From Bifidobacterium sp. ESL0682 (lineage in GTDB: Bacteria; Actinomycetota; Actinomycetes; Actinomycetales; Bifidobacteriaceae): DNA of 64,000 nt. Shown here one piece after another: positions 40,066-48,857 of this stretch. A program made the translations under genes and the position numbers. The notes under the pieces are model-generated. The model saw only the letters and a program-made list of their open reading frames with translations, made no database searches and was not told the origin of the DNA. Location of the stretch: the NCBI RefSeq assembly GCF_029392815.1, contig NZ_CP113942.1:682001-746000 (forward strand). Direction: 5' to 3'. Positions within the stretch are counted from its first letter, which is position 1. Each line of letters opens with the position of its first letter.

Positions 40066-40124
40066 TTGTCCACATTGACCGTTTTCCAGTGGATGGAGTC
40101 TGATTCATCCACATTCTATCCACG
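40066..40124. promoter_or_regulatory. Cluster of DnaA-box-like sequences upstream of ssb
   Basis: In the 470-bp gap between proS and ssb, three 9-mers fit DnaA boxes: TTGTCCACA at 40066-40074, TCATCCACA at 40105-40113 and CTATCCACG at 40116-40124. The first two fit the relaxed actinobacterial form YYRTCCACA. No gene is visible in the gap. Confidence 0.4.
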
Positions 40125-40332
40125 AAACGCCGGTACCTCGAGCGTTCGACCACAGCACCCGGTTTGGTTTGAGTGAAGCACGCTATGTGGCACATACTGG
40201 AGTAACCGCAGGATTCATGTTCTGGCCGCCCTATTCAGCGCAGTAATCCATTCGCGCATGCGCTTGGATTTCATGGCCGGTCGAACAGATTCTGCAGTCC
40301 ACGTAGAAAGTTGACCGGCAAGGGAGCAGCAT

Positions 40333-40974
40333 ATGGCGCAACAAGGTACAGTGACGATTTCAGGATTTGTGGGTGCAGATCCGCAGAGCTTCGGCAAGGA
40401 AGGAGGCCCTGCGGCGTGTTCGTTCAATATCGCATGTACGCCAAGGTATTTCAATGCGACTGCCAATGAGTGGCGTGACCGTCCGACGACATGGATTACC
40501 GTAAAAGCGTTCCGTACATTGGCAAAGAACGTTCTTTCGAGTCTGCACAAAGGCGATCCGGTGGTGGCCACCGGTACCTTGGTCACCGAGGAATGGACGC
40601 GGGAAGGAACTAAGCACACCAAGATGGTGATGGAAGCAACCAGTGTGGGTCATGATCTGAGCTTTGGCATCTCGGTGTTTCAACGTGTCAAATCAGGGGT
40701 AAAAGGACAAGGCGGCACTGCTGACGCCTCTGCGGTTGATGGATTCCAAGTCGAGACAAGCAGTGGCGGGAGAACAAGTTCTATCGACGTCGGTGAGAAC
40801 GATGTCTTGGATGTGCGCGGGAATGACGAACGAAACGAAAAGCCAGCGGCCGGTCTTGTTTCCAGCGATGGGAACGGAAGTGATGCTGATGTTCCTGGCG
40901 ATGATCCATGGGATGCGAGCGAAGTGTTTGAAGAAACCGGCACTACTGAACGGCTGGTGGCATCGGTGGGCTGA
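40333..40974 (+). CDS. ssb: Single-stranded DNA-binding protein
   Basis: 213 residues. The N-terminal OB-fold (about 1-110) shows the SSB pattern: VTISGFVGADPQSF, CSFNIACTPRYFN, TTWITVKAFRTLAKNVLSSLHKGDPVVATGTLVTEEW. The C-terminal half is hydrophilic and Gly/Asp-rich. The usual acidic DDIPF tip is not evident at the end (which reads ERLVASVG), but DVPGDDPWD occurs about 30 residues earlier. This suggests either an accessory SSB paralogue or an extended tail. The ATG at 40333 follows aagggagcag. Not placed with rpsF/rpsR, which favours a paralogue role such as competence or repair (inference). Confidence 0.85.
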   Translation: MAQQGTVTISGFVGADPQSFGKEGGPAACSFNIACTPRYFNATANEWRDRPTTWITVKAFRTLAKNVLSSLHKGDPVVATGTLVTEEWTREGTKHTKMVMEATSVGHDLSFGISVFQRVKSGVKGQGGTADASAVDGFQVETSSGGRTSSIDVGENDVLDVRGNDERNEKPAAGLVSSDGNGSDADVPGDDPWDASEVFEETGTTERLVASVG

Positions 40975-41014
40975 CCATGGCTTTTCGGCTGTATGTGTTT
41001 TCAAGTACCGATGA

Positions 41015-41055
41015 ATTGGCGGCCGGAATGTTTTCATCGCATTCCGGCCGCCAAT
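41015..41055. terminator. Bidirectional hairpin between ssb and pepO
   Basis: A 16-bp perfect stem (41015-41030 with 41040-41055) and a 9-nt loop lie between two convergent genes. T-runs are weak on both sides. Confidence 0.55.
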
Positions 41056-41127
41056 ATCAGAGAATCATGGTGTACCGACTATCTTACGATCATTGCGTAT
41101 GTGCAATAACCGTCTGGGAATTGCCGT

Positions 41128-43208
41128 CTACCAGATATGCACGCGCTGCTCCGGAGCGAGCCATAGCTTGTTTTCCGGCTTGACGTCAAAAGCCTGATAA
41201 TACAAGTCAACGTTGCGCACGATGCCGTTTGTGCGGAATTCAGCAGGGGAGTGCGGGTCGATCTGCAGATATTGCTCGGTAAGCTCTTCGCGCTGAGCGG
41301 TGCGCCAGATGGAGGCATAGCTCAGGAAGAAGCGCTGCAGGCCGGTATAGCCATCGATTTCGGGAGCGCTCGCCAGCGAATCGGCTACCGCTTCCGGTGA
41401 ACCATCGATTGTACGCCCTGCGGTCTTGTCAAGTGCGAACGCATAAGCCTTCAGGCTGATGTTGACTCCGCTCAGGTCGCCGATATTCTCGCCGATGGTC
41501 AAAGCTCCGTTGACATGTGGCGCCTGGCTCAGGTCGTCCGCATATTTCTCTTGAAGCTGGGAGGGGATGAATCCGTTGTATTGGTTGATCAAAGCTTCGG
41601 TAAGCTTCTGGAAGTTCGCCTTGTCTTCGGCGCTCCACCAGTCGTTGAGCTTGCCGTCGCCGTCGTACTGGCTGCCTTGGTCGTCAAAACCATGTCCGAT
41701 TTCGTGTCCGATGACTGCGCCGATACCGCCATAGTTGGCAGCATCGTCGGCATCCGGGTTGAAGAACGGAGGCTGGAGGATGGCAGCGGGGAAGACGATG
41801 ACGTTCATGGACGGCTCGTAGTAGGCGTTGACTGTCTGCGGATTCATCAGCCATTCCTCGCGGTCGACAACCTGGCCGATCTTGGAGAACTGGAATCCGG
41901 TTTCGTAGGCGGCGGCCGCGTTGAGATCTTCGATCAGGCTCATCTCAGGCCTGATATCGAGAGCGGTATAGTCGCGCCAGTGATTGGTGTATCCGATCAT
42001 CGGGGTGAATTTAGAGAGCTTTTCAAGAGCCTTCGCCTTGGTCTCTTCTCCCAGCCAATCACTGCCGGAAATGGAGACTCGATAGGCTTCGATGATGTTG
42101 GAGACCAGCTGTTCCATGCGCTCTTTCGAGCTTTCTGGGAAGTGGAGCTTGACATATTCGCGGCCGACTTCCTCGCCGCTGATGCCATTGACCAGAGAGA
42201 CACCACGCTTCCAGCGGTCACGCTGTTGCTTGGCGCCAGAAAGTACTTTGCCATAGAAATCGAACTGGGTTTTGTCGAAATCGCTGCTCAATGTGCTTGC
42301 AGAGCCGCTGATCATTGTCACACGTGCCCAAAGTTTGAGATCGTCGAGGTCGCTCTCATCCCAGAATCGGTCGAAGCCGGAAAGGAAGCTCGGTTCGTGC
42401 ACGATGGTGCGGGTGAAGGCGGCTGCGAGGTTAAGCGGCTGCGCTTTCGCGGCGGGCAACGCATTGTATGCGGACTGCCACGCCTCAAGCCATGAAGCAA
42501 TGTCGAAATGGGAGAGCGTCGAACGCAGGTCATCAAAATTGGTAGGGTTATAGGTCTTTTGTGAATCCCTGGTGGCCACATTGTCCCAATGGTTGGAAGC
42601 TATCCTGGTCTCGATTTCAAGGAAGTGTTTGGCTTCTTCCTCGGCCTTTGTGCTGTCGCCATAGCCAGCCAACATCAAAAAAGCTTGGTGACCATGTGTA
42701 CGTATTGTTCGCGAATTGGCGCGTAATGATCGTCACGATAGTAAGCCTCGTCGGGCAGGCCGATGCCACCTTGCTCGATATGGAGAATGTTGTGCTTCGG
42801 GTCACCAGGGTCGCCATAGACCCCACAGTCGAAGAAATCGGGTCCGCCGAGTGTACTCAGCTCGCCAAGAACCTTCGTCAGCTCAGCCTTGTCTGTGGCA
42901 TTGTCGATGCGGCTGAGCGCATCCTTGATAGGGCTGATGCCTGCTCTTTCGATGGCGTCGGTGTCGAGGAATGCGCGATAGAGGCTTTGCGATTTGTGTG
43001 CCGGGCAGTTCTCGTCTTCGAGAATGTCTCGAATCTGGCTTTCCGAGTCTTCGGCGAGCTTGTCGAAAGCGCCATAACGGGAGCGGTCATCAGGCAGCTC
43101 GTAGGTGTCGATCCACGGTCCGTTGGCGAATCGGAAGAGGTCGTCGCCGGGGCTGATGATGCTGGAGAAAGAGGTCGTATCAAGGCCTGAAATTAAAGGT
43201 GTAGACAT
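41128..43208 (-). CDS. pepO: M13-family zinc metalloendopeptidase (PepO-like), frameshifted at 42677-42682
   Basis: About 693 residues from ATG 43208 (MSTPLISGLD) after adding one base to the A run 42677-42682 (T run in the gene). As written the frame ends right after HMVTKLF and resumes as LMLAGYGDSTK. The zinc site is intact: HEIGHGFDDQGSQYD near residue 497 and ENIGDLSG near 570, with YYEPSMNVIVFPAAILQPPFF upstream and the terminal Trp of the family nearby. No signal peptide is visible, so it is probably cytoplasmic, cleaving peptides imported by systems such as the Opp cluster in this window. The repaired length is normal for PepO. Confidence 0.9.
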
Positions 43209-43428
43209 GGCTCCACTGTATCGGCGTTCGCTGACAAGAAGTCGTATTAAATAGGAAGAAAAACGAGGGCAAACAAATCGATTTGATCTAATTTCTGCAG
43301 CCGGTTTACTCATCGTTCGGTGAGCGTTCAGGAATAGCTTCCGCCCTATAACTGTTGAAGATGATGATAGGTCAAATAAGCCATCATCATAGAGTTGTGT
43401 GATGATTGGAAATCGGCAAGGAGTCGAT

Positions 43429-44511
43429 ATGTCAGATGCCAATGTGAACGGTAATGATCCGAATGCCACTGAGGGCAACGGGAACAATCAGGGACAGGTG
43501 AATGGAGAATCGTCTGGGCAGCCGGAGTATGGCGCATATGCTCCCAATGGCATGAACGGCAATCAAAGCCAGACCGGCGACGCTTATACGCAAAGTGGAA
43601 GCCAGAACAGCCAGGATTATGGCCAATATGCTGGCAATCAAGGTGGTTCAAATGCCAATCCTTACCAGTACAACGGTCAGAGCCAACAGAATCAGAACCA
43701 GTCTCCGTACAACGGTTATGGGCCCAACGGGTATGGCCCTTATGCCACCGATCCAAATCAATATCAGCAACAGCAATATCAATACCAGAACGGCAATCCC
43801 TACGGAAATGGCAACGCATACAATAATGCCAATGCGAATGGCCAATACCAATACGCTCAAGGCGGTCAGCAACCCAACTATGGTGGCTCCAACAATGGTT
43901 GGAAACAGCAGTCTGCGCAACCCGGCAGCAACGAGTGGTGGAGGATGAACCCGTTCAAGCTCGTTGAGGAATGGTTGCCGAGTCAGGCGAAGAAGGCCAT
44001 CCGCATCGGCTATGGCGTGGTCGGAATCGTCGCTCTTTTGCTTGGTCTTGCCCTGTTGATTTGGCCTGGAAAGACGCTGGTGGTCGTCGCTGTCATCCTG
44101 GGCATCTACTTCGTGGTTTCCGGCGTCATTCGTATCATCGGTGCCATCAGCGAAAACGGATTGCCCGGAGGCTGGCGTGTGCTTGACATCTTCGTGGGCA
44201 TCATCTTGGTGATTGGCGGTGTGAGCATGCTTAAGAACACAGCGATTTCCACCGCGCTGCTCACGATTCTGGTCACGCTCACCGTCGGTATCGGCTGGAT
44301 TATGGAAGGTATCATGGCACTCGTCGAGACCTGGCGTCTGCCGAAGTCCGGTTGGGCCATCTTCTACGCGATTATTTCCATCCTCGCGGGCATCGTTGTG
44401 CTCTTCTCCCCATTTACTTCAGTGATTTTGCTGGTCATTTTCGCGGGCATCGCCATGGTGGTTATGGGCATTCTCGCCATTGTTCGTGCTTTCTGTTTCG
44501 GCAAGAACTGA
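43429..44511 (+). CDS. HdeD/DUF308-type membrane protein with long Asn/Gln/Tyr-rich N-terminus
   Basis: 360 residues from ATG 43429, which has a perfect aaggagtcgat ribosome-binding site. The first 165 residues are low-complexity, dominated by Asn, Gln, Gly, Tyr and Pro (repeats such as NGYGPNGYGPY and QYQQQQYQYQNGNPYGNG), ending at NEWWRMNPFKLVEEWLP. The rest has six membrane helices arranged in repeated pairs, including GVVGIVALLLGLALLIWPG and the WRVLDIFVGIILVIGGVSML segment, typical of DUF308/HdeD. Related proteins are linked to acid stress, but function is not proven. The cytoplasmic tail has the composition of a prion-like or phase-separating domain. A strong terminator follows. Confidence 0.8.
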   Translation: MSDANVNGNDPNATEGNGNNQGQVNGESSGQPEYGAYAPNGMNGNQSQTGDAYTQSGSQNSQDYGQYAGNQGGSNANPYQYNGQSQQNQNQSPYNGYGPNGYGPYATDPNQYQQQQYQYQNGNPYGNGNAYNNANANGQYQYAQGGQQPNYGGSNNGWKQQSAQPGSNEWWRMNPFKLVEEWLPSQAKKAIRIGYGVVGIVALLLGLALLIWPGKTLVVVAVILGIYFVVSGVIRIIGAISENGLPGGWRVLDIFVGIILVIGGVSMLKNTAISTALLTILVTLTVGIGWIMEGIMALVETWRLPKSGWAIFYAIISILAGIVVLFSPFTSVILLVIFAGIAMVVMGILAIVRAFCFGKN

Positions 44512-44594
44512 TGATCAAAGCCGAGGTTTGACGTTTTTCGGAACGGTTATCGCCGTCGATAACGTAAGAGCGGCAAAACCGTGATTCGCAATTT

Positions 44595-44638
44595 GCTCCG
44601 ACCGGTCTGAATCGATTCAGGCCGGTCGGAGCGTTTTT
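44595..44638 (+). terminator. Terminator after the HdeD-like gene
   Basis: A long perfect stem (about 17 bp each side of a CG loop; CTCCGACCGG with CCGGTCGGAG) followed by CGTTTTT. Confidence 0.85.
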
Positions 44639-44732
44639 ATTCGCGTGAAGGCACGATTATTCAATAAGAGATCACTTTGTATCAGTTAAAGGCCAGCGAA
44701 AGATTGTTGGCCGAACGAAGTAGGGTGAAGGC

Positions 44733-45509
44733 ATGATTGAATTGAAAACGCCAAAGGAAATCGCCTCGATGAAGGTGGCTGGCCGCTTCGTCGGCAGCAT
44801 CCTGAAGGAACTGCAGGAGACCACCAAAGTCGGTACCAATTTGCTGGAGATCGATGACCTTGTGCGCCGTCGCATCGAAAGCCGAAAGGGTGCTGAATCC
44901 TGCTATGTTGACTACGCCCCTGATTTTGGCACGGGCCCGTTCAAACATTACATCTGCACCTCGGTCAATGACGCGGTGCTGCACGGGGTTCCTTATGACT
45001 ACGCCCTCAAGGACGGCGACCTGCTGAGCCTCGATCTGGCCATCAGCGTCGACGGATGGTGCGGCGATTCCGCAGTGAGTTTCGTAGTTGGCAATGACCC
45101 GAATCCTGAGGACGTTGCACTGATTAAATGCACGGAAGAGGCGCTCGCGGCTGGCATCGCGGCAGCACAATCCGGCAATCGGCTCGGCGACGTTTCTGCA
45201 GCTGTCGGCGATGTGGCTCACGAGCACGGCTACACCGTCAACATGGAGTTCGGCGGTCACGGTATCGGCCATGTGATGCACGGCGATCCGTTCGTGCCCA
45301 ACGACGGCAAGGCACACCATGGCTTCAAGCTGCGTCCGGGCCTCACCATTGCCATCGAGCCGTGGTTCATGAAGAGCACCGACGAGATCTATCAGGATGC
45401 GAAGGACGGTTGGACGTTGCGCAGCTCCGATGGCTCCAATGGCGCTCATAGCGAGCACACCATCGCAATTACCGACAACGGCCCGGAGATTCTTACGGTT
45501 CGCGAGTAG
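44733..45509 (+). CDS. map: Methionine aminopeptidase, type I
   Basis: 258 residues. The metal ligands and catalytic His are in the usual places: LHGVP (His near 84), LDLAISVDGWCGDSAVSF with two Asp, HGIGHVMHG near 175, AIEPWF, and EHTIAIT. It removes the initiator Met from nascent proteins. It lacks an N-terminal zinc-finger extension. The TAGGGT hexamer at 44721-44726 lies six bases before the ATG and could be a leaderless -10, but ggtgaagg could also serve as a ribosome-binding site. A perfect 11-bp hairpin follows the gene. Confidence 0.96.
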   Translation: MIELKTPKEIASMKVAGRFVGSILKELQETTKVGTNLLEIDDLVRRRIESRKGAESCYVDYAPDFGTGPFKHYICTSVNDAVLHGVPYDYALKDGDLLSLDLAISVDGWCGDSAVSFVVGNDPNPEDVALIKCTEEALAAGIAAAQSGNRLGDVSAAVGDVAHEHGYTVNMEFGGHGIGHVMHGDPFVPNDGKAHHGFKLRPGLTIAIEPWFMKSTDEIYQDAKDGWTLRSSDGSNGAHSEHTIAITDNGPEILTVRE

Positions 45510-45538
45510 TAATTCGTAAGTGATCTTAGACTTCGATT

Positions 45539-45569
45539 GTGGCATCTGCTTTATTAAGGCAGATGCCAC
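45539..45569 (+). terminator. Hairpin after map
   Basis: GTGGCATCTGC at 45539-45549 and its perfect reverse complement at 45559-45569, with a weak T-rich tail (ttgtcg). Confidence 0.5.
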
Positions 45570-45688
45570 TTGTCGTATGTGAGGCGGCTATCTTACGGAA
45601 TCGCATGGTGTCTTGTTATCCGTTGCTGGAAGTAAATTCTGAATTTCGCGGTAACGGGTTCGTGCTGATGCGGAATTGTCGCCCATGA

Positions 45689-45717
45689 TTGCCGTATATT
45701 CTCGCGTTGCCGTATAT
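45689..45717. repeat. Tandem 11-bp repeats upstream of gltA
   Basis: ttgccgtatat at 45689-45699 and again at 45707-45717, an 18-bp period, in the 400-bp gap between map and gltA. Apart from the map hairpin the gap contains no gene. The spacing would suit two helical turns, so these may be regulator sites. Confidence 0.35.
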
Positions 45718-45910
45718 AAGGGAGCAGATGATCAAATATATTGCAAACCCGCAAAGTGTGCGGGATGTGGACAGCGATTGCTTCAGTTTACATTCATGCA
45801 ATAAGGTGTGTTCAATCCTCAATTGATTGTGGTCATACTTGTAATTCTGCCTGTTTATGCAGGGCAATGAGGAAGAGTCACAATCGGAGCCGTGAAGAAA
45901 GGCGGAAGCC

Positions 45911-47206
45911 ATGGTGAAGGCAAAACTCAATGTGGACGCGAACAAATTCGATCTGCCCGTTGTCAAGGCCACGGAAGGAGCCGACGGCATCGTGGTTTCC
46001 AGCCTCAGGAACGATGGTTTTGTCACTCTTGATCCTGGTTTTCTGACCACTGCACAGTGCGAATCTAAAATCACCTTCATCGACGGACAGAACTCGATTC
46101 TGCGCTATCGTGGCTATCCGATCGAGCAATTGTGCGAGCAATCCGATTTCCTTGAGGTGGCATGGCTTTTGCAGCACGGTGAACTGCCAACAAAAGCGGA
46201 GTATGAGCAATTTTGCATGGATCTGAACCATCGCACAATGGTGGGCGAGGACTTCCGCAGTTTCATGGCCTCGTTCCCGCGCACCGCCCAGCCCATGAGC
46301 GTGCTGGCTTCTGCGATTAATGCGCTTGCCGCCTTCTATCCCGATACCACCGATATCAGCGATCCCGACCAACTGGACGAATCGGCGCGCATCATCATGG
46401 CCAAGGCCCGCACCATTGTCAGCTACATCTATCGCCGCCGTCGCGATGAGCCGATGCTCTACCCGGATATCGCCCGCGGCTACGTCGATGATTTCCTCCG
46501 CATGTGCTTTGCTGTGCCTTATGAGCCTTACGAATCTGATGATCTTTCTGTTCATGCACTGGGACGATTGCTGATTATCCACGCCGATCACGAGCAAAAC
46601 TGCTCAACCTCGGTGGTACGTATTGCTGGCAGCGCCCACGCCAATCTGTATTCTGCAGTGGCTGCAGGCGTCAACGCGCTTTCCGGACCACTGCATGGCG
46701 GTGCCAACGAAGCGGTGATGAAGCAGCTTGAGATTATCCGTGATTCGGGTGAAAGTGTCAGCCAGTTTGTCGAGAACTCGAAGAAGAACGGCACCCGTAT
46801 TTCTGGTTTGGGCCATCGTGTTTACAAGTGCTATGACCCGCGGGCCGTTGTCGCCAAACATTATCTCGAGCAGCTCATGGCGCGAGGAGATGTCGACAGT
46901 CACCTTCCTGCTGATGAACGTGCGCTTTTTGACATCGCCACGGAACTTGAGGATATCGCCACGCACGACGATTATTTCGTCTCACGTCATCTCTATCCGA
47001 ACGTCGATTTCTATACGGGTTTGCTGTATCGGATCATCGGTTTCGATGCCTCGATGTTTACGCTGCTTTTTGCCCTTGGACGCATTCCCGGCTGGATTGC
47101 GCAGTACCGCGAGATGCTCGCCGACCCAGAAACCAAAATCGGTCGTCCACGTCAAATCTACATTGGCGAGACTGAGCGTGACTATGTGCCGATGGATCAG
47201 CGCTAG
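45911..47206 (+). CDS. gltA: Citrate synthase
   Basis: 431 residues, long-form bacterial GltA. Catalytic residues lie in HADHEQNCST (His), SGPLHGGANEAV (His) and HLYPNVDFYTG (Asp), with the CoA-binding loop GLGHRVYKCYDPR. It condenses oxaloacetate and acetyl-CoA. Bifidobacteria lack a complete Krebs cycle, so citrate here probably feeds 2-oxoglutarate and glutamate synthesis. The ATG at 45911 follows gaaaggcgg. It converges with dapD, with a shared hairpin between them. Confidence 0.96.
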   Translation: MVKAKLNVDANKFDLPVVKATEGADGIVVSSLRNDGFVTLDPGFLTTAQCESKITFIDGQNSILRYRGYPIEQLCEQSDFLEVAWLLQHGELPTKAEYEQFCMDLNHRTMVGEDFRSFMASFPRTAQPMSVLASAINALAAFYPDTTDISDPDQLDESARIIMAKARTIVSYIYRRRRDEPMLYPDIARGYVDDFLRMCFAVPYEPYESDDLSVHALGRLLIIHADHEQNCSTSVVRIAGSAHANLYSAVAAGVNALSGPLHGGANEAVMKQLEIIRDSGESVSQFVENSKKNGTRISGLGHRVYKCYDPRAVVAKHYLEQLMARGDVDSHLPADERALFDIATELEDIATHDDYFVSRHLYPNVDFYTGLLYRIIGFDASMFTLLFALGRIPGWIAQYREMLADPETKIGRPRQIYIGETERDYVPMDQR

Positions 47207-47220
47207 GTTCCAAAACACAA

Positions 47221-47278
47221 GTCGGGAATAGGTTTTGAGATTGGCCATTTCTGGCGTTGATGAAAACCTATTCCCGAC
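47221..47278. terminator. Convergent terminator between gltA and dapD
   Basis: A 16-bp perfect inverted repeat (47221-47236 with 47263-47278). Its arms contain A4/T4 runs, so it could work in both directions. Confidence 0.6.
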
Positions 47279-47293
47279 CTGTATAGAACGATG

Positions 47294-48298
47294 TCAGTTC
47301 TTGTGCAGCTTCTCGTTCAGCGCGATGCCAACCTTGCGGTAGCGTGCTTCGATGGCGCCGGTTACGGAATTGCGAATGAAGAGGATGTTGTCCTTGCCCG
47401 AAAGATCGGAACCCTTGACGACTTCCAGCGGTTCACCGGCGGTGATCTTGGCCTTGTCGTGGATGGTGATCTTCGTGCCGGCGGTGACGTAAAGGCCCGC
47501 TTCCACCACGCAGTTGTCACCCAGCGAAATGCCGATGCCGGCGTTGGCGCCGAGCAGGCTGTGCTCGCCGATGGAGTTGCGCAGCTTGCCGCCGCCCGAA
47601 AGTGTGCCCATAATCGACGAGCCGCCGCCGACGTCCGAGCCGTTGCCGACCACAACGCCCTGGGAAACCCGGCCCTCGATCATGCAGGTGCCGAGCGTGC
47701 CGGCGTTGAAGTTGACGAAACCGGCGTGCATCACTGTCGTGCCAGCGGCCAGATGGGCTCCGAGACGGACGCGGTCTGCGTCGCCGATGCGGACGCCTTC
47801 GGGAACGACATAGTCGATCATGCGCGGGAACTTGTCGACTCCGAGTACGTTGACATCGACGTGAGGGGCGGGCATGCCGTTTGCGGCGACGCCGGACTGC
47901 GCCACCGCGTTCATCACATCCATCTTGCGCAACGTAAAGTTCTCGGCGGCGAACGGTCCGTAGTTGGTCCAGACCACATTGGCCAACTTGGCAAAGATGC
48001 CGTCGAGATTGATGGTATTCGGCTCGACCATGCACATGCTCAGCAAATGAAGACGCAAGTAAGCGTCGGCGGCATCGGTGATGGGGAAGTCGAGAGCGGA
48101 GACGGTGAACACCGGAACGCGACGTACGCCGCGTGCGTCAGCTTCGTTATGCGCCAAAGCGCCGAACCCATGCTGTGGCCGCGATGCTTCGTCGGGAGCT
48201 GTTCCCATTTCCAGCTTTGGATACCATACATCCAGTGTGTTGCCTGCCTCGTCAATCGAGGCCAGACCCCAGCCCCAAGCTGTCCGTTCGTCGCTCAT
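47294..48298 (-). CDS. dapD: 2,3,4,5-tetrahydropyridine-2,6-dicarboxylate N-succinyltransferase
   Basis: 334 residues from ATG 48298 ([14 protein letters not shown]), which has a strong aaggagcaggg ribosome-binding site; the frame is open further upstream without family similarity. The C-terminal half is a left-handed beta-helix of hexapeptide repeats ([54 protein letters not shown]). It succinylates tetrahydrodipicolinate in the lysine and meso-diaminopimelate pathway. Actinobacterial type, longer than E. coli DapD. It is convergent with gltA. Confidence 0.94.
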   Translation of the reverse strand: MSDERTAWGWGLASIDEAGNTLDVWYPKLEMGTAPDEASRPQHGFGALAHNEADARGVRRVPVFTVSALDFPITDAADAYLRLHLLSMCMVEPNTINLDGIFAKLANVVWTNYGPFAAENFTLRKMDVMNAVAQSGVAANGMPAPHVDVNVLGVDKFPRMIDYVVPEGVRIGDADRVRLGAHLAAGTTVMHAGFVNFNAGTLGTCMIEGRVSQGVVVGNGSDVGGGSSIMGTLSGGGKLRNSIGEHSLLGANAGIGISLGDNCVVEAGLYVTAGTKITIHDKAKITAGEPLEVVKGSDLSGKDNILFIRNSVTGAIEARYRKVGIALNEKLHKN

Positions 48299-48513
48299 CC
48301 CTGCTCCTTTTCGTCTTACCAATTGGAATGAATATGCCTCTAATCTAGCGCATGTCGGCACATTTGTCTCGATAAGACCCATGATTTGACGGCTGGATGG
48401 ATGAATCGGGTTGGGCTGTGGCAATGAGGCATGCTATGGCCATTCGTAAAGGCTCGCCATGATTCCCATGGCAGCAGGTGCAAGAATACGAATGCTAAAT
48501 CCTGCAGGCTCGA

Positions 48514-48519
48514 TACAAT
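48514..48519 (+). promoter_or_regulatory. Putative -10 of the small membrane protein gene
   Basis: TACAAT eight bases before the GTG at 48528, with no Shine-Dalgarno sequence; possible leaderless start. Confidence 0.3.
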
Positions 48520-48527
48520 GAAATTTT

Positions 48528-48659
48528 GTGAGTGATTACAGGAACGAACGTGAACGCCGTGAGGGCCGTCGCCGCAATATTGTGCGGGCGATTTGCATCG
48601 TCGTGGCTGCAGCCATGCTGCTCGCGCTGGTGATTCCTGCAATCTATGCGGGTCTTTGA
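48528..48659 (+). CDS. Small single-pass membrane protein, 43 residues
   Basis: A short gene in the 560-bp gap between dapD and prfB. It starts at GTG 48528 with a strongly basic, acidic-basic N-terminus (SDYRNERERREGRRRN), then one hydrophobic helix (IVRAICIVVAAAMLLALVIP), and ends AIYAGL. The charge pattern suggests N-terminus inside. A TACAAT hexamer lies eight bases upstream. I do not recognise a family. The remaining parts of the gap (48299-48513 and 48660-48857) hold the dapD promoter region and nothing else I can identify. Confidence 0.45.
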   Translation: MSDYRNERERREGRRRNIVRAICIVVAAAMLLALVIPAIYAGL

Positions 48660-48857
48660 CGACCTTGCATTGAACATAATGGCAAAATCAGGTATGAAAC
48701 GACTGGTGTAGGGCGCCGAATCGTCGAAAATAATGACGTGTGCGTCAACTAACGGTTAAATCGTGGCAATAGTGAGCTTAGAGCCTGATTACCGATGATT
48801 GAGCCGTCATGTAAATGATCAGAGAATTTCCAGCGAGCGATTATAAGGTAGGCAGCA

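Noticed and set aside
41515-42495. Plus-strand open frame of 326 codons opposite pepO
   Set aside because: Shadow of the M13 peptidase, whose zinc motifs are unmistakable on the minus strand.
47291-48331. Plus-strand open frame of 346 codons opposite dapD
   Set aside because: Shadow of the hexapeptide-repeat transferase on the minus strand.
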